Assembly (NCBI RefSeq): GCF_900102015.1
Contig: NZ_FNAT01000010.1
Coordinates: forward strand, 1 to 64,000
Length of the DNA stretch: 64,000 bases
Direction: 5' to 3'
Source of the DNA: Limimaricola pyoseonensis
GTDB lineage: Bacteria; Pseudomonadota; Alphaproteobacteria; Rhodobacterales; Rhodobacteraceae
How positions within the stretch are numbered: position 1 is the first letter of the stretch; every line of letters starts with the position of its first letter. Both the position numbers and the translations under genes were made by a program. A model generated the notes under the pieces. It did no database searches. It was not told the origin of the DNA and saw only the letters and a program-made list of their open reading frames with translations. Below are positions 25,094 through 34,118 of the stretch, piece by piece.

Positions 25094-26050
25094 ATGACCT
25101 TCCGTCACCGCCACCTGCTCGGGATCGAGCCGCTGCACCCGCTCGAGATCACCGAGCTGCTCGACCGGGCCGACCATTACGCCACGCTCAACCGCGAGGG
25201 CCGCGCGCCGCGCGACGTGCTCGCCGGCCTCACCCAGATCAACATGTTCTTCGAGAACTCGACCCGCACCCAGGCCAGCTTCGAGCTGGCCGGCAAGCGG
25301 CTCGGGGCCGACGTGATGAACATGGCGATGCAGGCCAGCTCGCTGAAGAAGGGCGAAACGCTGATCGACACGGCGCTGACGCTGAACGCGATGCGCCCCG
25401 ACCTCTTGGTGGTGCGCCACCCCAATTCGGGCGCGGTCGACCTGCTGGCGCAGAAGGTGAACTGCGCGGTGCTGAACGCGGGCGACGGCCGGCACGAGCA
25501 CCCGACGCAGGCACTTCTGGACGCGCTGACCATCCGCCGCGCCAAGGGGCGGCTGCACCGGCTGTCGATCGCGATCTGCGGCGACATCGCCCATAGCCGC
25601 GTCGCGCGCTCGAACATCATGCTCTTGGGCAAGATGGAGAACCGGCTGCGGCTGATCGCGCCGCCGACGCTGATGCCATCGGGCGTGGCCGAGTTCGGCG
25701 TCGAGGTGTTCGACGACATGGAAGAGGGCCTGAAGGACGTCGACGTGGTGATGATGCTGCGGCTGCAGAAGGAGCGCATGGATGGCGGCTTCATCCCCTC
25801 CGAGCGCGAGTATTTCCACCGCTACGGGCTCGACGCCGCCAAGCTTGCGCACGCCAAGGACGACGCCATCGTCATGCATCCCGGCCCGATGAACCGCGGC
25901 GTCGAGATCGACGGCACCATCGCCGACGACATCAACCGCTCGGTGATCCAGGAGCAGGTCGAGATGGGCGTCGCGGTGCGGATGGCGGCGATGGAGCTTC
26001 TGGCGCGCAACCTGCGCGCCGAGCGGACCGGTACGGAGGCCACGGCATGA
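25094..26050 (+). CDS. pyrB: Aspartate carbamoyltransferase catalytic subunit
   Basis: 318 aa. Joins carbamoyl phosphate and aspartate in de novo pyrimidine synthesis. The carbamoyl-phosphate loop is [20 protein letters not shown] near residues 50-69; other motifs are [18 protein letters not shown] and [15 protein letters not shown]. The N-terminus [20 protein letters not shown] lacks a regulatory extension. No pyrI is present. Its stop overlaps the start of a dihydroorotase homologue (ATGA), the arrangement in which an inactive DHOase partner assembles with PyrB in Pseudomonas-type ATCases. AGGAG precedes the ATG. Confidence 0.96.
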   Translation: MTFRHRHLLGIEPLHPLEITELLDRADHYATLNREGRAPRDVLAGLTQINMFFENSTRTQASFELAGKRLGADVMNMAMQASSLKKGETLIDTALTLNAMRPDLLVVRHPNSGAVDLLAQKVNCAVLNAGDGRHEHPTQALLDALTIRRAKGRLHRLSIAICGDIAHSRVARSNIMLLGKMENRLRLIAPPTLMPSGVAEFGVEVFDDMEEGLKDVDVVMMLRLQKERMDGGFIPSEREYFHRYGLDAAKLAHAKDDAIVMHPGPMNRGVEIDGTIADDINRSVIQEQVEMGVAVRMAAMELLARNLRAERTGTEATA

Positions 26051-27324
26051 GCACGCTTTTCACCAATGCCCGCCTGATCGACCCCGAGGCCGGGACCGAG
26101 CGCCGCGGCGCGCTGCTGGTCGAGGGAGGCCACGTCAAGGCGGTGATCGAGGGAACCGAGCTGCCCGAGGCGCGCGAGGTGATCGACTGCCGCGGCAAGT
26201 GCCTCGCGCCGGGCATCGTCGATCTCGGCGTCAAGGTCTCCGAGCCCGGCGAGCGCCACAAGGAAAGCTTCGCCTCCGCCGGCCGCGCCGCGGCGGCGGG
26301 CGGCGTCACCACCATGGTGACGCGCCCCGACACCAGCCCCGCGATCGACACGCCCGAGACGCTCGAATTCGTGGTGCGCCGCGCCCGCGAGGACAGCCCG
26401 GTGCGGGTGCTGCCGATGGCGGCGCTGACCAAGGGCCGCGAGGGCCGCGAGATGACCGAGATCGGCTTTCTGAAGGATGCCGGCGCGGTCGCCTTCACCG
26501 ATTGCGACCGGGTCGTCACCGACACCAAGGTCTATTCCCGCGCGCTGACTTATGCCCACTCGCTCGGCGCGCTGGTCATGGGCCACGTGCAGGAGCCGGG
26601 GCTGTCGAACGGCGCCTGCGTGACATCGGGCAAGTTCGCCTCGCTGCGCGGGCTGCCGGGCGTGTCGCCGATGGCCGAGCGCATGGCGCTCGACCGCGAC
26701 ATCGCGCTCGTCGAGATGACGGGCGCGCGCTACCACGCCGACCAGATCACCACCGCCCGCGCCCTGCCGGCGCTCACGCGCGCCAAGACCAACGGCCTCG
26801 ACATCACGGCGGGCGTCTCGGTGCACCACCTGACGCTGAACGAGCTCGACGTCGCGGACTACCGCAGCTTCTTCAAGCTGAAGCCGCCGCTGCGCTCGGA
26901 GGAGGACCGCGAGGCCGCGGTCGAGGCGCTGGCCTCGGGGCTGATCGACGTGCTGTGCTCGATGCACACGCCGCAGGACGAGGAGAGCAAGCGCCTGCCC
27001 TTCGAGGAAGCCGCCTCCGGCGCGGTCGGGCTCGAGACGCTGCTGCCCGCGGCGCTCCGGCTCTACCACGCCGAGCGGATCGACCTGCCGGCGCTGTTCC
27101 GGGCGCTCTCGCTCAACCCGTCGAAGCGGCTGGGGCTCGAGACCGGGCGGCTCGCGGCCGGCGCGCCGGCCGACCTCGTCTGGTTCGATCCGGACGCGCC
27201 CTTCGTGCTCGACCGGGCCACACTCAGGTCGAAATCGCGCAACACCCCCTTTGACGGGGCGCGGCTGCAAGGCAGGGTCCTCGGGACCTGGGTCGCAGGT
27301 CGGAGCGTGACGGAGACCGCCTGA
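26047..27324 (+). CDS. Dihydroorotase homologue, probably non-catalytic (PyrC'/PyrX type)
   Basis: 425 aa, type I dihydroorotase fold. At the site normally reading D-x-H-V-H-L-R-E-P-G this protein has [10 protein letters not shown] (residues 59-68): both zinc-binding histidines (G61, K63) and the substrate Arg (S65) are replaced. The catalytic Asp of TDHAPH is replaced by Met (SMHTPQ, M306). The fold is otherwise intact ([25 protein letters not shown]). This is the pattern of PyrC' proteins that act as structural partners of PyrB, so a true PyrC should exist elsewhere. It overlaps pyrB by 4 nt and ends one base into plsY. A standard pipeline would call it pyrC. Confidence 0.9.
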   Translation: MSTLFTNARLIDPEAGTERRGALLVEGGHVKAVIEGTELPEAREVIDCRGKCLAPGIVDLGVKVSEPGERHKESFASAGRAAAAGGVTTMVTRPDTSPAIDTPETLEFVVRRAREDSPVRVLPMAALTKGREGREMTEIGFLKDAGAVAFTDCDRVVTDTKVYSRALTYAHSLGALVMGHVQEPGLSNGACVTSGKFASLRGLPGVSPMAERMALDRDIALVEMTGARYHADQITTARALPALTRAKTNGLDITAGVSVHHLTLNELDVADYRSFFKLKPPLRSEEDREAAVEALASGLIDVLCSMHTPQDEESKRLPFEEAASGAVGLETLLPAALRLYHAERIDLPALFRALSLNPSKRLGLETGRLAAGAPADLVWFDPDAPFVLDRATLRSKSRNTPFDGARLQGRVLGTWVAGRSVTETA

Positions 27325-27929
27325 TGCCGCTGATGGAGAGCCCCACCGCCCTTTTGATCCTCTGGGCGGCCGTCGGATACCTCTTGGGCTCCATCCCCTT
27401 CGGGCTGGTGATCACCCGGCTGATGGGGCTGGGCGACGTGCGCGCCATCGGCTCGGGCAATATCGGCGCGACCAACGTGCTCCGGACCGGCTCGAAGCCG
27501 GCGGCGCTGGCCACGCTGCTGCTCGACGCCGGCAAGGCGATCGCGGCGGTGATCCTGGCGCGGATCTTCGCCGCCGAGGACGCGGCGCAGATCGCGGGGG
27601 CCGCGGCCTTCGCCGGGCATTGCTACCCGGTCTGGCTGCGGTTTCGCGGCGGCAAGGGCGTGGCGACGCATCTGGGCCTCCTGATCGCGCTGAGCTGGCC
27701 GGTGGGTCTTGCCGCCTGCGCCACCTGGCTCGCGGCGGCCTTCGCCTTCCGCTATTCCTCGCTCGCGGCGCTTCTGGCGGCGGGCTTCGCGCCGCTGTGG
27801 TCGCTGCTTCTGGGCGAGGGCCGGATCGTCGTGCTGGGGATGGTGCTCGCGCTCATCCTCTATGCCCGCCACGCCGCCAACATCGCGCGGCTGCGCGCCG
27901 GCACCGAGCCGCGGATCGGCGCGAAATAG
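27324..27929 (+). CDS. plsY: Acyl-phosphate:glycerol-3-phosphate acyltransferase
   Basis: 201 aa, multi-pass inner-membrane enzyme transferring acyl from acyl-phosphate to glycerol-3-phosphate, the first step of phospholipid synthesis. Signature loops: SIPFGLVITRLMGLGDVRAIG then GSGNIGATNVLRTG (residues about 37-55), and GHCYPVWLRFRGGKGVATHL (about 98-117). Five TM segments are evident. The ATG sits on the pyrC' stop (TGATG), so it is in the pyrB unit. PlsC, the next enzyme, is at 48404. Confidence 0.96.
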   Translation: MPLMESPTALLILWAAVGYLLGSIPFGLVITRLMGLGDVRAIGSGNIGATNVLRTGSKPAALATLLLDAGKAIAAVILARIFAAEDAAQIAGAAAFAGHCYPVWLRFRGGKGVATHLGLLIALSWPVGLAACATWLAAAFAFRYSSLAALLAAGFAPLWSLLLGEGRIVVLGMVLALILYARHAANIARLRAGTEPRIGAK

Positions 27930-27992
27930 GCCAACGCTGCGTTTCCCGATCGGCGCTTGTCGGCGGATGCGGCGCCGTGCCATTCAGCGGGC

Positions 27993-28307
27993 ATGACCGA
28001 ACTCGAACGTCTCCGCATCGATGCCCGCGTGGCTCGCGAGGGCAAGCAGTACCCGACGGCGCTGCTGCTGGCGCTGTTTCTCGGGCCGCTGGGCGCGCAC
28101 CGCTTCTATCTCGGCCGTCGCGGCAGCGCGGCGATGATGCTGATGCTGGCGGTGACGGTGGTGGGGCTGGCGGTGACGCTGGTCTGGACCCTGTGGGACC
28201 TCGTCCGCCTGCCGCGCATGGTGCTGGACGAGAACCGCGCCCTGCGCGCCCGGCTCAGGGACGAGCACGCCGCCCGGCAGGAGGCGCAGGGCCTCGCCGC
28301 CGAGTAG
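27993..28307 (+). CDS. TM2 domain protein
   Basis: 104 aa. A basic N-terminal stretch leads into LLLALFLGPLGAHRFYLGR (residues about 25-43), the TM2-domain signature with the conserved G-x-H-R-F-Y-L-G, and a second helix (LMLAVTVVGLAVTLVWTLWD). A charged C-terminal coiled coil follows (ENRALRARLRDEHAARQ). Two TM hairpin in the inner membrane; function unknown. Start MTELERLR chosen for length; an upstream start at 27957 is possible. Stands between plsY and the convergent gshA. Confidence 0.85.
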   Translation: MTELERLRIDARVAREGKQYPTALLLALFLGPLGAHRFYLGRRGSAAMMLMLAVTVVGLAVTLVWTLWDLVRLPRMVLDENRALRARLRDEHAARQEAQGLAAE

Positions 28308-28343
28308 CGCACCGCGCGCCCTTCGCCGCCCAGCCCGCGCCGC

Positions 28344-29714
28344 TCAGTAGGAATGCGCGGCGTAGATCTTCTTCAGGTCGCCGCCCCACTCGCCCTCGTA
28401 CTCGGCCAGCAGCTCGTCGGCCGGGGTGCGCCCGGTCTCGACGCTCTCCTTCAGCGCGTTGAGGAAATGCGTCTCGTCGGGGATCAGCCCGCCATTGCCG
28501 GGCCGGGCGCGGTTCTTGAGGCCGGTCTCGGCGATCGCCACCGCCTGCCGCGCCAGCTCGTGCATCGAGATGTCGCCGACCCGCGCCTGCAGCCCCTCTT
28601 CGGCGGCGGCCACGCGCAAGCTTTCGCGGGTCTCGGCGTCCCAGCCCTTCACGAGATCCCAGGCCGCGTCGAGCGCGGTCGTGTCGTAGGTCAGCCCGAC
28701 CCAGAAGGCCGGCAGCGCGCAGAGACGGCGCCACGGGCCGCCATCGGCGCCGCGCATCTCGATGAACTTCTTGACCCGCGCCTCGGGGAACACCGTGGTC
28801 AGGTGGTCGGCCCAGTCCGACAGCGTCGGCTTCTCGCCCGGCAGCGCCGGCAGCTCGCCCTTCAGGAAGTCGCGGAAGGACTGGCCCAGCGCGTCGATGT
28901 ACTTGCCCTCGCGGTAGACGAAGTACATCGGCACGTCGAGCACCCAGTTGACGTAGCGCTCGAAACCCATGCCCTCCTCGAAGGCAAAGGGCAGCATGCC
29001 GGTGCGCGAGTCGTCGAGGCCCCGCCAGATGCGCGAGCGCCAGGACTTCATGCCGTTGGGCCTGCCCTCGAAGAAGGGCGAGTTGGCGAAGAGCGCGGTG
29101 GCCACCGGCTGCAGCGCCAGCGCGACGCGCAGCTTCTTGACCATGTCGGCCTCCGACGAGAAGTCGAGATTCACCTGCACCGTGCAGGTGCGGTACATCA
29201 TCTGCTTCCCGTGGGTGCCGACGCGGTCCATGTAGTCGGTCATCAGCCGGTAGCGCCCCTTGGGCATCATCGGCATCTGCTCTTGCGTCCATTCCGGCGC
29301 GGCGCCGAGCCCGATGAAGCCGACGCCGATCTCGTCGGCGACGCTCTTCACCTCGGCGAGGTGCTGGTTCACCTCGTCGCAGGTCTGGTGGATGGTCTCG
29401 AGAGGCGCGCCCGACAGCTCGAACTGTCCGCCCGGCTCGAGGCTGATGTTGGCGCCGTCGCGCTCCAGCCCGATCAGCTTGCCCTGCTCTTCCACGGGGG
29501 ACCAGCCGAAGCGGTCGCGCAGGCCTTCCAGCATGGCGCGGATCGAGCGCGGCCCCTCATAGGGCAGCGGCTTCAGGCTGTCGCGGCAATAGCCGAACTT
29601 CTCGTGCTCGGTGCCGATGCGCCAATCGGCCTCGGGCTTGCAGCCCCGGGCGAGGTACTCGGCGAGCTGGCCGTGATGCTCGATCGGACCGCCGCCGGAT
29701 TGGGGGATGGACAT
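28344..29714 (-). CDS. gshA: Glutamate-cysteine ligase (plant/alphaproteobacterial type)
   Basis: 456 aa, GCS2-like family found in plants and alphaproteobacteria. It condenses Glu and Cys with ATP, the first step of glutathione synthesis. Recognisable parts are WRIGTEHEKFGYC (residues about 36-48), ISLEPGGQFELSGAP near 91, DRVGTHGKQMMYRTCTVQVN, and the C-terminal ARPGNGGLIPDETHFL. Active-site cysteines that give redox regulation in the plant enzyme may include that in YRTCTVQ. It lies last in a minus-strand group rsmE, membrane protein, gshA, with a 129-bp gap upstream containing a dyad next to a TTGACT. ubiA is divergent, a common alphaproteobacterial arrangement. Confidence 0.95.
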   Translation of the reverse strand: MSIPQSGGGPIEHHGQLAEYLARGCKPEADWRIGTEHEKFGYCRDSLKPLPYEGPRSIRAMLEGLRDRFGWSPVEEQGKLIGLERDGANISLEPGGQFELSGAPLETIHQTCDEVNQHLAEVKSVADEIGVGFIGLGAAPEWTQEQMPMMPKGRYRLMTDYMDRVGTHGKQMMYRTCTVQVNLDFSSEADMVKKLRVALALQPVATALFANSPFFEGRPNGMKSWRSRIWRGLDDSRTGMLPFAFEEGMGFERYVNWVLDVPMYFVYREGKYIDALGQSFRDFLKGELPALPGEKPTLSDWADHLTTVFPEARVKKFIEMRGADGGPWRRLCALPAFWVGLTYDTTALDAAWDLVKGWDAETRESLRVAAAEEGLQARVGDISMHELARQAVAIAETGLKNRARPGNGGLIPDETHFLNALKESVETGRTPADELLAEYEGEWGGDLKKIYAAHSY

Positions 29715-29751
29715 GGGGCTGGCTCCGTTACTCGATAGGCGGGGCTACAGG

Positions 29752-29776
29752 TGTCGCGCATGGCGCGACAAGTCAA
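29752..29776 (-). promoter_or_regulatory. Dyad abutting a -35-like element upstream of gshA
   Basis: On the minus strand TTGACT (29776-29771) is followed immediately by TGTCGCGC CAT GCGCGACA (29770-29752), a perfect 8-bp dyad filling the spacer of a putative gshA promoter. A palindrome in that position would suit a repressor or redox-responsive regulator. No consistent -10 is visible at 17 nt, so the promoter is tentative. Confidence 0.4.
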
Positions 29777-29843
29777 TGGAGGCGTCCCCCGGTTTCTCGC
29801 GGGTCCGGTTCGCGCAGGCGCACAGCTTGGGACGTCGCCGGGC

Positions 29844-30359
29844 TCACACCACGGTGAGCCGCGCCGGCCGGGTCCAGACGGTCACGGCGTCGCGGCCGGT
29901 GCCGTTCAGCAGCTCCAGCATCCGGCCGCGCTTCAGCCCCGGCAGCGCGGCGAAGGCGTCGAACAGCGCCTCGGCCCCGTCGGCCGTGACCGGGATGGCG
30001 AGCACCTCGGAACCGGTCTCGAGCAGCCAGTGCGCGGGCCTGGCCGAGCGGTCGAGCCTGAGCCGGGTCACGGCATCGAGATCGACCGTGCCGCCGGTCA
30101 GGGGCCCCATATAGGCGACGCGGCCCTCGTCGATCCGCACGATGCCGGGGCCCCGCCCCTCCTGCCGGAAGCGCCAGCGCTGGATGCCGCCGACCACCAG
30201 CCCGCCGCCCAGCGCCGCGAGCAGCCAGCCCAGCCATTGCAGGATGCCGAAGCTCGTCAGCGCCCACCACAGCCCGAGCCCGGCGACGGCGAGCCCGGCG
30301 ATCACCTCGCGCCCGCGCCACAGCATGGCGCGCGCCTCGGGGCGCAGCAGCTCAGCCAT
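29844..30359 (-). CDS. Unknown two-TM membrane protein between rsmE and gshA
   Basis: 171 aa. Two adjacent hydrophobic helices (VIAGLAVAGLGLWWALTSF at about 19-37 and WLGWLLAALGGGLVVGGI at about 42-59) precede a soluble beta-rich domain (GIVRIDEGRVAYMGPLTGG) ending VTVWTRPARLTVV. The layout resembles PH-like or DUF-type membrane proteins with a cytoplasmic sandwich domain, but I do not recognise a named family. It starts 30 nt after the rsmE stop and ends 129 nt before gshA. A GTG or ATG five codons upstream (30374) is an alternative start. Confidence 0.75.
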   Translation of the reverse strand: MAELLRPEARAMLWRGREVIAGLAVAGLGLWWALTSFGILQWLGWLLAALGGGLVVGGIQRWRFRQEGRGPGIVRIDEGRVAYMGPLTGGTVDLDAVTRLRLDRSARPAHWLLETGSEVLAIPVTADGAEALFDAFAALPGLKRGRMLELLNGTGRDAVTVWTRPARLTVV

Positions 30360-30389
30360 CGAACCGCCCCGCATCTGCGGCCGCCCGGC

Positions 30390-31109
30390 TCATCGCCAGT
30401 CTCCGAGACGGTGCTGCCAGAGCGTCAGCGCCGCCACCGCCGCCGTGTCGGCGCGCAGGATGCGCGGCCCGAGGCTGACCGGGTGCGCCCCGTCGAGCTT
30501 GCGCAGCCGCGTCCGCTCGGCCTGCGAGAACCCGCCTTCCGGCCCGACCAGCACCGCCCAGGGCCCGGGCAGGTCCGGCAGCTCGCCGGTCTCGCCCACC
30601 AGCCGCTCGTCGCAGAACATCAGCCGCCGCCCGCCGGGCCAGCCGTCGAGCAGCTTCGCCAGCTTCACCGGTTCGGCCACCTCCGGCACGAATGTGCCGC
30701 CGCATTGCTCGGCCGCCTCGACGGCATGGGCCTGCAGACGATCCACCCGCACCCGCTCGGAATTGGTGAACTCGGTCAGTACCGGCAGGATCCGCGCCGC
30801 CCCCATCTCGACCGCCTTCTCGACGATGAAGTCGGTGCGCGCCTTCTTGATCGGCGCGAAGGCCAGCCACAGGTCGGGCGGCGGCTGGAACGGACGGGTG
30901 AGTTCGCCGATCTCCAGCTCGCCGCCGCGCTTGTTCGCCTGCAGGATGGTCGCGTCGAACTCGCCCGAGCGGCCGTCGAAGACCGACAGCACCGTGCCCG
31001 CCGGCAGCCGCATCACCCCCGAGAGGTAATGCGCCTGCGCCGCCGGAAGCTGAACGGTTTGCCCTTGGGCGAGCGGGTGATCTAGATACAGCCGGACCTT
31101 GGATGCCAT
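30390..31109 (-). CDS. rsmE: 16S rRNA (uracil-1498-N3)-methyltransferase
   Basis: 239 aa, SPOUT family. An N-terminal PUA-like domain (MASKVRLYLDHPLAQGQTVQ to about 70) precedes the knot, with GPWAVLVGPEGGFSQAERTR and SLGPRILRADTAAVAALTLW forming the SAM-binding trefoil. It methylates N3 of U1498 on the 30S subunit. The start at 31109 suits the family. An alternative ATG at 31121 (MVRP extension) directly abuts the divergent ubiA ATG, forming CATATG. Leads the rsmE, membrane protein, gshA group. Confidence 0.95.
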   Translation of the reverse strand: MASKVRLYLDHPLAQGQTVQLPAAQAHYLSGVMRLPAGTVLSVFDGRSGEFDATILQANKRGGELEIGELTRPFQPPPDLWLAFAPIKKARTDFIVEKAVEMGAARILPVLTEFTNSERVRVDRLQAHAVEAAEQCGGTFVPEVAEPVKLAKLLDGWPGGRRLMFCDERLVGETGELPDLPGPWAVLVGPEGGFSQAERTRLRKLDGAHPVSLGPRILRADTAAVAALTLWQHRLGDWR

Positions 31110-31121
31110 GGGGCGGACCAT

Positions 31122-32090
31122 ATGAAAGCGGCGGATCGGACACCAGAGGGCCCGGAGGGGGGCGTCGCGGACGCGGTGCGCGGCAACTGGGTGGACCGGC
31201 TGGCGCCGCCCGCGACCCGGCCCTACCTGCGGCTGAGCCGCGCCGACCGGCCGATCGGCACCTGGCTCCTGCTGCTGCCCTGCTGGTGGGGGCTGATGCT
31301 GGCCGCGCTGGCAGTGGACGGCTTCGGCCCGAAAGCCGCCTGGATCGGCCTCGGCTGCGCGCTGGGCGCCTTCCTGATGCGCGGCGCCGGCTGCACCTGG
31401 AACGACGTGACCGACCGGCACATCGACGGCTCGGTGGCGCGCACCCGCTCGCGGCCGATCCCCTCGGGGCAGGTCACCGTGACCGGCGCGCTGATCTGGA
31501 TGGCGGCGCAGTCGCTGGTCTCGCTGGCGATCCTGCTGACCTTCGACTGGGCGGCGATCGGGCTGGGCGTGCTGTCGCTCGCCCCGGTCGCGATCTACCC
31601 CTTCGCCAAGCGCTTCACATGGTGGCCGCAGGTCTTTCTCGGGCTGGCCTTCAACTGGGGCGCGCTGCTGGCCTGGGCGGCGCTGACCGGGGCGCTCTCC
31701 TGGGCGCCGGTGGTGCTCTATCTCGCCGGCATCGCCTGGACGCTGTTCTACGACACGATCTACGCCCACCAGGACGCCGAGGACGACGCGCTGATCGGGG
31801 TGAAGTCGACCGCCCGGCTGTTCGGCGACCGCTCCAAGGCCTGGCTCAGGGGCTTTCTGGTCGCCACGGTGCTGCTGATGGGGCTGGCGGTGCTGCTGGC
31901 GATGCGCGAGCGTTCGCTCCTGTCGCTGGTGGTGGCGCTGGGCGGGCCTTGGGCGATGGGCTGGCACATGGTCTGGCAGCTGTCGCGCTTCGACCCCGAG
32001 GACGGGCCGGGCCTGTTGCGGCTGTTCCGTTCGAACCGCGACACGGGCCTCCTGCCCTTGCCGTTTTTCGCCGTCGCGCTGGCGCTGTGA
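31122..32090 (+). CDS. ubiA: 4-hydroxybenzoate polyprenyltransferase
   Basis: 322 aa, UbiA family integral membrane prenyltransferase (about eight TM helices). It attaches the polyprenyl chain to 4-hydroxybenzoate in ubiquinone synthesis. The first Asp-rich motif is NDVTDRHIDGSVARTRSRPI (residues about 90-110), the second DTIYAHQDAEDDALIGVKST. The N-terminal PYLRLSRADRPIGTWLLLLP is typical. The prenyl donor would come from IspB encoded at 60498. Divergent from rsmE, with the two possible ATGs back to back. Confidence 0.96.
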   Translation: MKAADRTPEGPEGGVADAVRGNWVDRLAPPATRPYLRLSRADRPIGTWLLLLPCWWGLMLAALAVDGFGPKAAWIGLGCALGAFLMRGAGCTWNDVTDRHIDGSVARTRSRPIPSGQVTVTGALIWMAAQSLVSLAILLTFDWAAIGLGVLSLAPVAIYPFAKRFTWWPQVFLGLAFNWGALLAWAALTGALSWAPVVLYLAGIAWTLFYDTIYAHQDAEDDALIGVKSTARLFGDRSKAWLRGFLVATVLLMGLAVLLAMRERSLLSLVVALGGPWAMGWHMVWQLSRFDPEDGPGLLRLFRSNRDTGLLPLPFFAVALAL

Positions 32091-32119
32091 TTGATCCCTC
32101 CGGGCGCGGCCCGTAAAAG
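32091..32119 (+). promoter_or_regulatory. Probable promoter of the OmpA-family gene
   Basis: TTGATC (32091-32096), exactly 17 nt, TAAAAG (32114-32119), followed by GCGCGG. It begins immediately after the ubiA stop and lies 30 nt before the next ATG. Good -35 and spacing; the -10 is fair. Confidence 0.5.
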
Positions 32120-32149
32120 GCGCGGATCGCAACAACCCTCGAGGCCGGG

Positions 32150-34108
32150 ATGCGCCTGCCCCCCATCGCCGCCACGCTGATCGCCTTCGCCGCCGCCGGC
32201 GGGCTTTCCGCGATCGCCGCCCGCACCGCCGTGGCGGTGGTCGAGGACGTCTCCGTGACCGAGGTCCGCGCCGCGCTGGCCGCGCAGGGACACGACTGGG
32301 CCCGCGTGCAGGGCGACGGGCTGCAGGTGATCCTCGAAGGCGCCGCGCCGACCGAGGCGGTGCGCTTCCGCGCCATGTCGGTGGCAGGCGGCATCGTCGA
32401 TTCGAGCCGGGTGATCGACAACATGCAGGTGGCCGAGGCCGAGACGCCGCCACCGCCCGACTTCGCGGTCGAGATCCTGCGCAACGATGGCGGCGTGTCG
32501 CTGATCGGCCTGCTGCCCGCCGCGACCGACCGCGAGGCGCTGTCGAGCGAGCTGGCCGATCTCGCCGGCGAGGGCGGCGTCAGCGACCTGCTCGACGTGG
32601 CCGACCACCCGGTGCCCGCGGGCTGGGCGCCGGCGCTGCGCTACGCCGCCCGCGCGCTCGAGAGCCTGCCGCGCGCCAAGCTCTCGGTCCGCCCGGGCCG
32701 GGTGCGGATCGAGGCGATCGCAGACAGCCCCGAGGCGCAGCGCCGGCTCGAGGCCGAGCTGGCCCGGCTGAAGCCCGACTCGGTCCGGCTGACGCTGCGG
32801 ATCCGCGCTCCCCGCCCGGTGATCGCCCCCTTCACCGCCCGCTTCGTGATCGACGATGACGGCGCCCGCTTCGACGCCTGCTCGGCCGACACCGAAGCCG
32901 CGCTGGCGCAGATCACGGCGGCCGCCGAAGAGGCCGGCGCCGAGGCGCCCTTCGACTGCCGGCTGGGGCTCGGCGTGCCGTCGGGCAACTGGGGCGAGGC
33001 GGTGGCCGAGGCGATCGGCGCGCTGGCCGAGCTCGGCGGCGGCAGCGTCACCTTCTCGGATGCCGACGTCTCGCTGGTGGCCGCGCAGGGCACCGACGAG
33101 GCGCAGCTCGACCGCGTCGCCGGCCGGCTCGGCAACGCCCTGCCCGATCTCTTCGCGCTCGAGGCGGTGCTGCCGGAACCGGCCGAGGCCCGCCCCGAGG
33201 ACGCGCCGCGCTTTTCCGCGCGGCTCGCCGAGGACGGCACGGTGCGCCTGACCGGGCGGCTGGCCGACCAGCTCAGCGCCACCACCACCGAGAACTTCGC
33301 CCGCGCCCGCTTCGGCCGCGACGAGGTCGAGATCTCGACCCGCCTCGCCGACGCGCTGCCGGCCGACTGGTCGGTGCGGGTGCTGGCCGGGCTCGACGCG
33401 CTGGCGCTGCTGCGCGAGGGCAGCCTCGAGGTCGGCCCCGAGACCGTCGCCGTGTCGGGCCGCACCGGCCGCAAGACCGCCTCGGCCGAGATCGCCCGGC
33501 TGATGGCCGAGAAGCTCGGCCAGGGTGCCGAGTTCGAGATCGACGTCAGCTACGAGGAGGCGCTCGACCCGATCGCCGGCCTGCCCAGCCCCGAGGAATG
33601 CCTGCGCCAGATCACCTACGTGACGGCCGACACCAAGATCACCTTCGACCCGGGATCGGCCTCGATCACCGCCGAGGCGCGGCCCGTGGTCGACGACATC
33701 GCCGAGATCGTGCGCCGCTGCCCCGAGCTCGAGATCGAGGTGGCCGGCTACACCGACAGCCAGGGCCGCGACGAGATGAACCTCGCGCTGAGCCAGAAGC
33801 GGGCCGACGCCGTGGTCGAGGCGCTGCGCCGCTCGCGCGTGCCGGTGGCGGGCTTCACCGCCGTGGGCTACGGCGAGGCCGACCCGATCGCCGACAACGA
33901 CACCGCCGACGGCCGCGAGGCCAACCGCCGGATCGAGTTCCGGCTGACCGGCGCGCAGGCCGAAGGCCCCGAACAGGCCGACGCGGCCGCGGACCCGGAC
34001 GCGGACGCGGCGACAGAGGAGGCGACGGTGATCGACGCGGACGCGCCGCAGGCCATGGACAAGCCCGGAACGGGCCCGAGGGCGCGGCCCTCGGACGACG
34101 ACGAGTAG
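32150..34108 (+). CDS. OmpA family protein with BON-like repeats
   Basis: 652 aa. A signal peptide or anchor (LPPIAATLIAFAAAGGLSAI) is followed by several BON/secretin-like alpha-beta repeats (residues about 30-480, recurring patterns such as GVSLIGLLPAATDREALSSE and GTVRLTGRLADQLSATTTEN). The OmpA peptidoglycan-binding domain lies at about 500-605: ITFDPGSASITAEARPVVDD, then VAGYTDSQGRDEMNLALSQK and GREANRRIEF. An acidic, probably disordered tail (Asp/Ala-rich) ends the protein. A periplasmic envelope-stabilising role is inferred. It heads a group with the coiled-coil membrane protein 10 nt downstream. Confidence 0.88.
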   Translation: MRLPPIAATLIAFAAAGGLSAIAARTAVAVVEDVSVTEVRAALAAQGHDWARVQGDGLQVILEGAAPTEAVRFRAMSVAGGIVDSSRVIDNMQVAEAETPPPPDFAVEILRNDGGVSLIGLLPAATDREALSSELADLAGEGGVSDLLDVADHPVPAGWAPALRYAARALESLPRAKLSVRPGRVRIEAIADSPEAQRRLEAELARLKPDSVRLTLRIRAPRPVIAPFTARFVIDDDGARFDACSADTEAALAQITAAAEEAGAEAPFDCRLGLGVPSGNWGEAVAEAIGALAELGGGSVTFSDADVSLVAAQGTDEAQLDRVAGRLGNALPDLFALEAVLPEPAEARPEDAPRFSARLAEDGTVRLTGRLADQLSATTTENFARARFGRDEVEISTRLADALPADWSVRVLAGLDALALLREGSLEVGPETVAVSGRTGRKTASAEIARLMAEKLGQGAEFEIDVSYEEALDPIAGLPSPEECLRQITYVTADTKITFDPGSASITAEARPVVDDIAEIVRRCPELEIEVAGYTDSQGRDEMNLALSQKRADAVVEALRRSRVPVAGFTAVGYGEADPIADNDTADGREANRRIEFRLTGAQAEGPEQADAAADPDADAATEEATVIDADAPQAMDKPGTGPRARPSDDDE

Positions 34109-34118
34109 GGACAGGAAC

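Noticed and set aside
26047-27324. Calling this gene a pseudogene because the dihydroorotase ligands are missing
   Set aside because: The frame is intact and full length, coupled to pyrB, and the loss matches a known non-catalytic subgroup.
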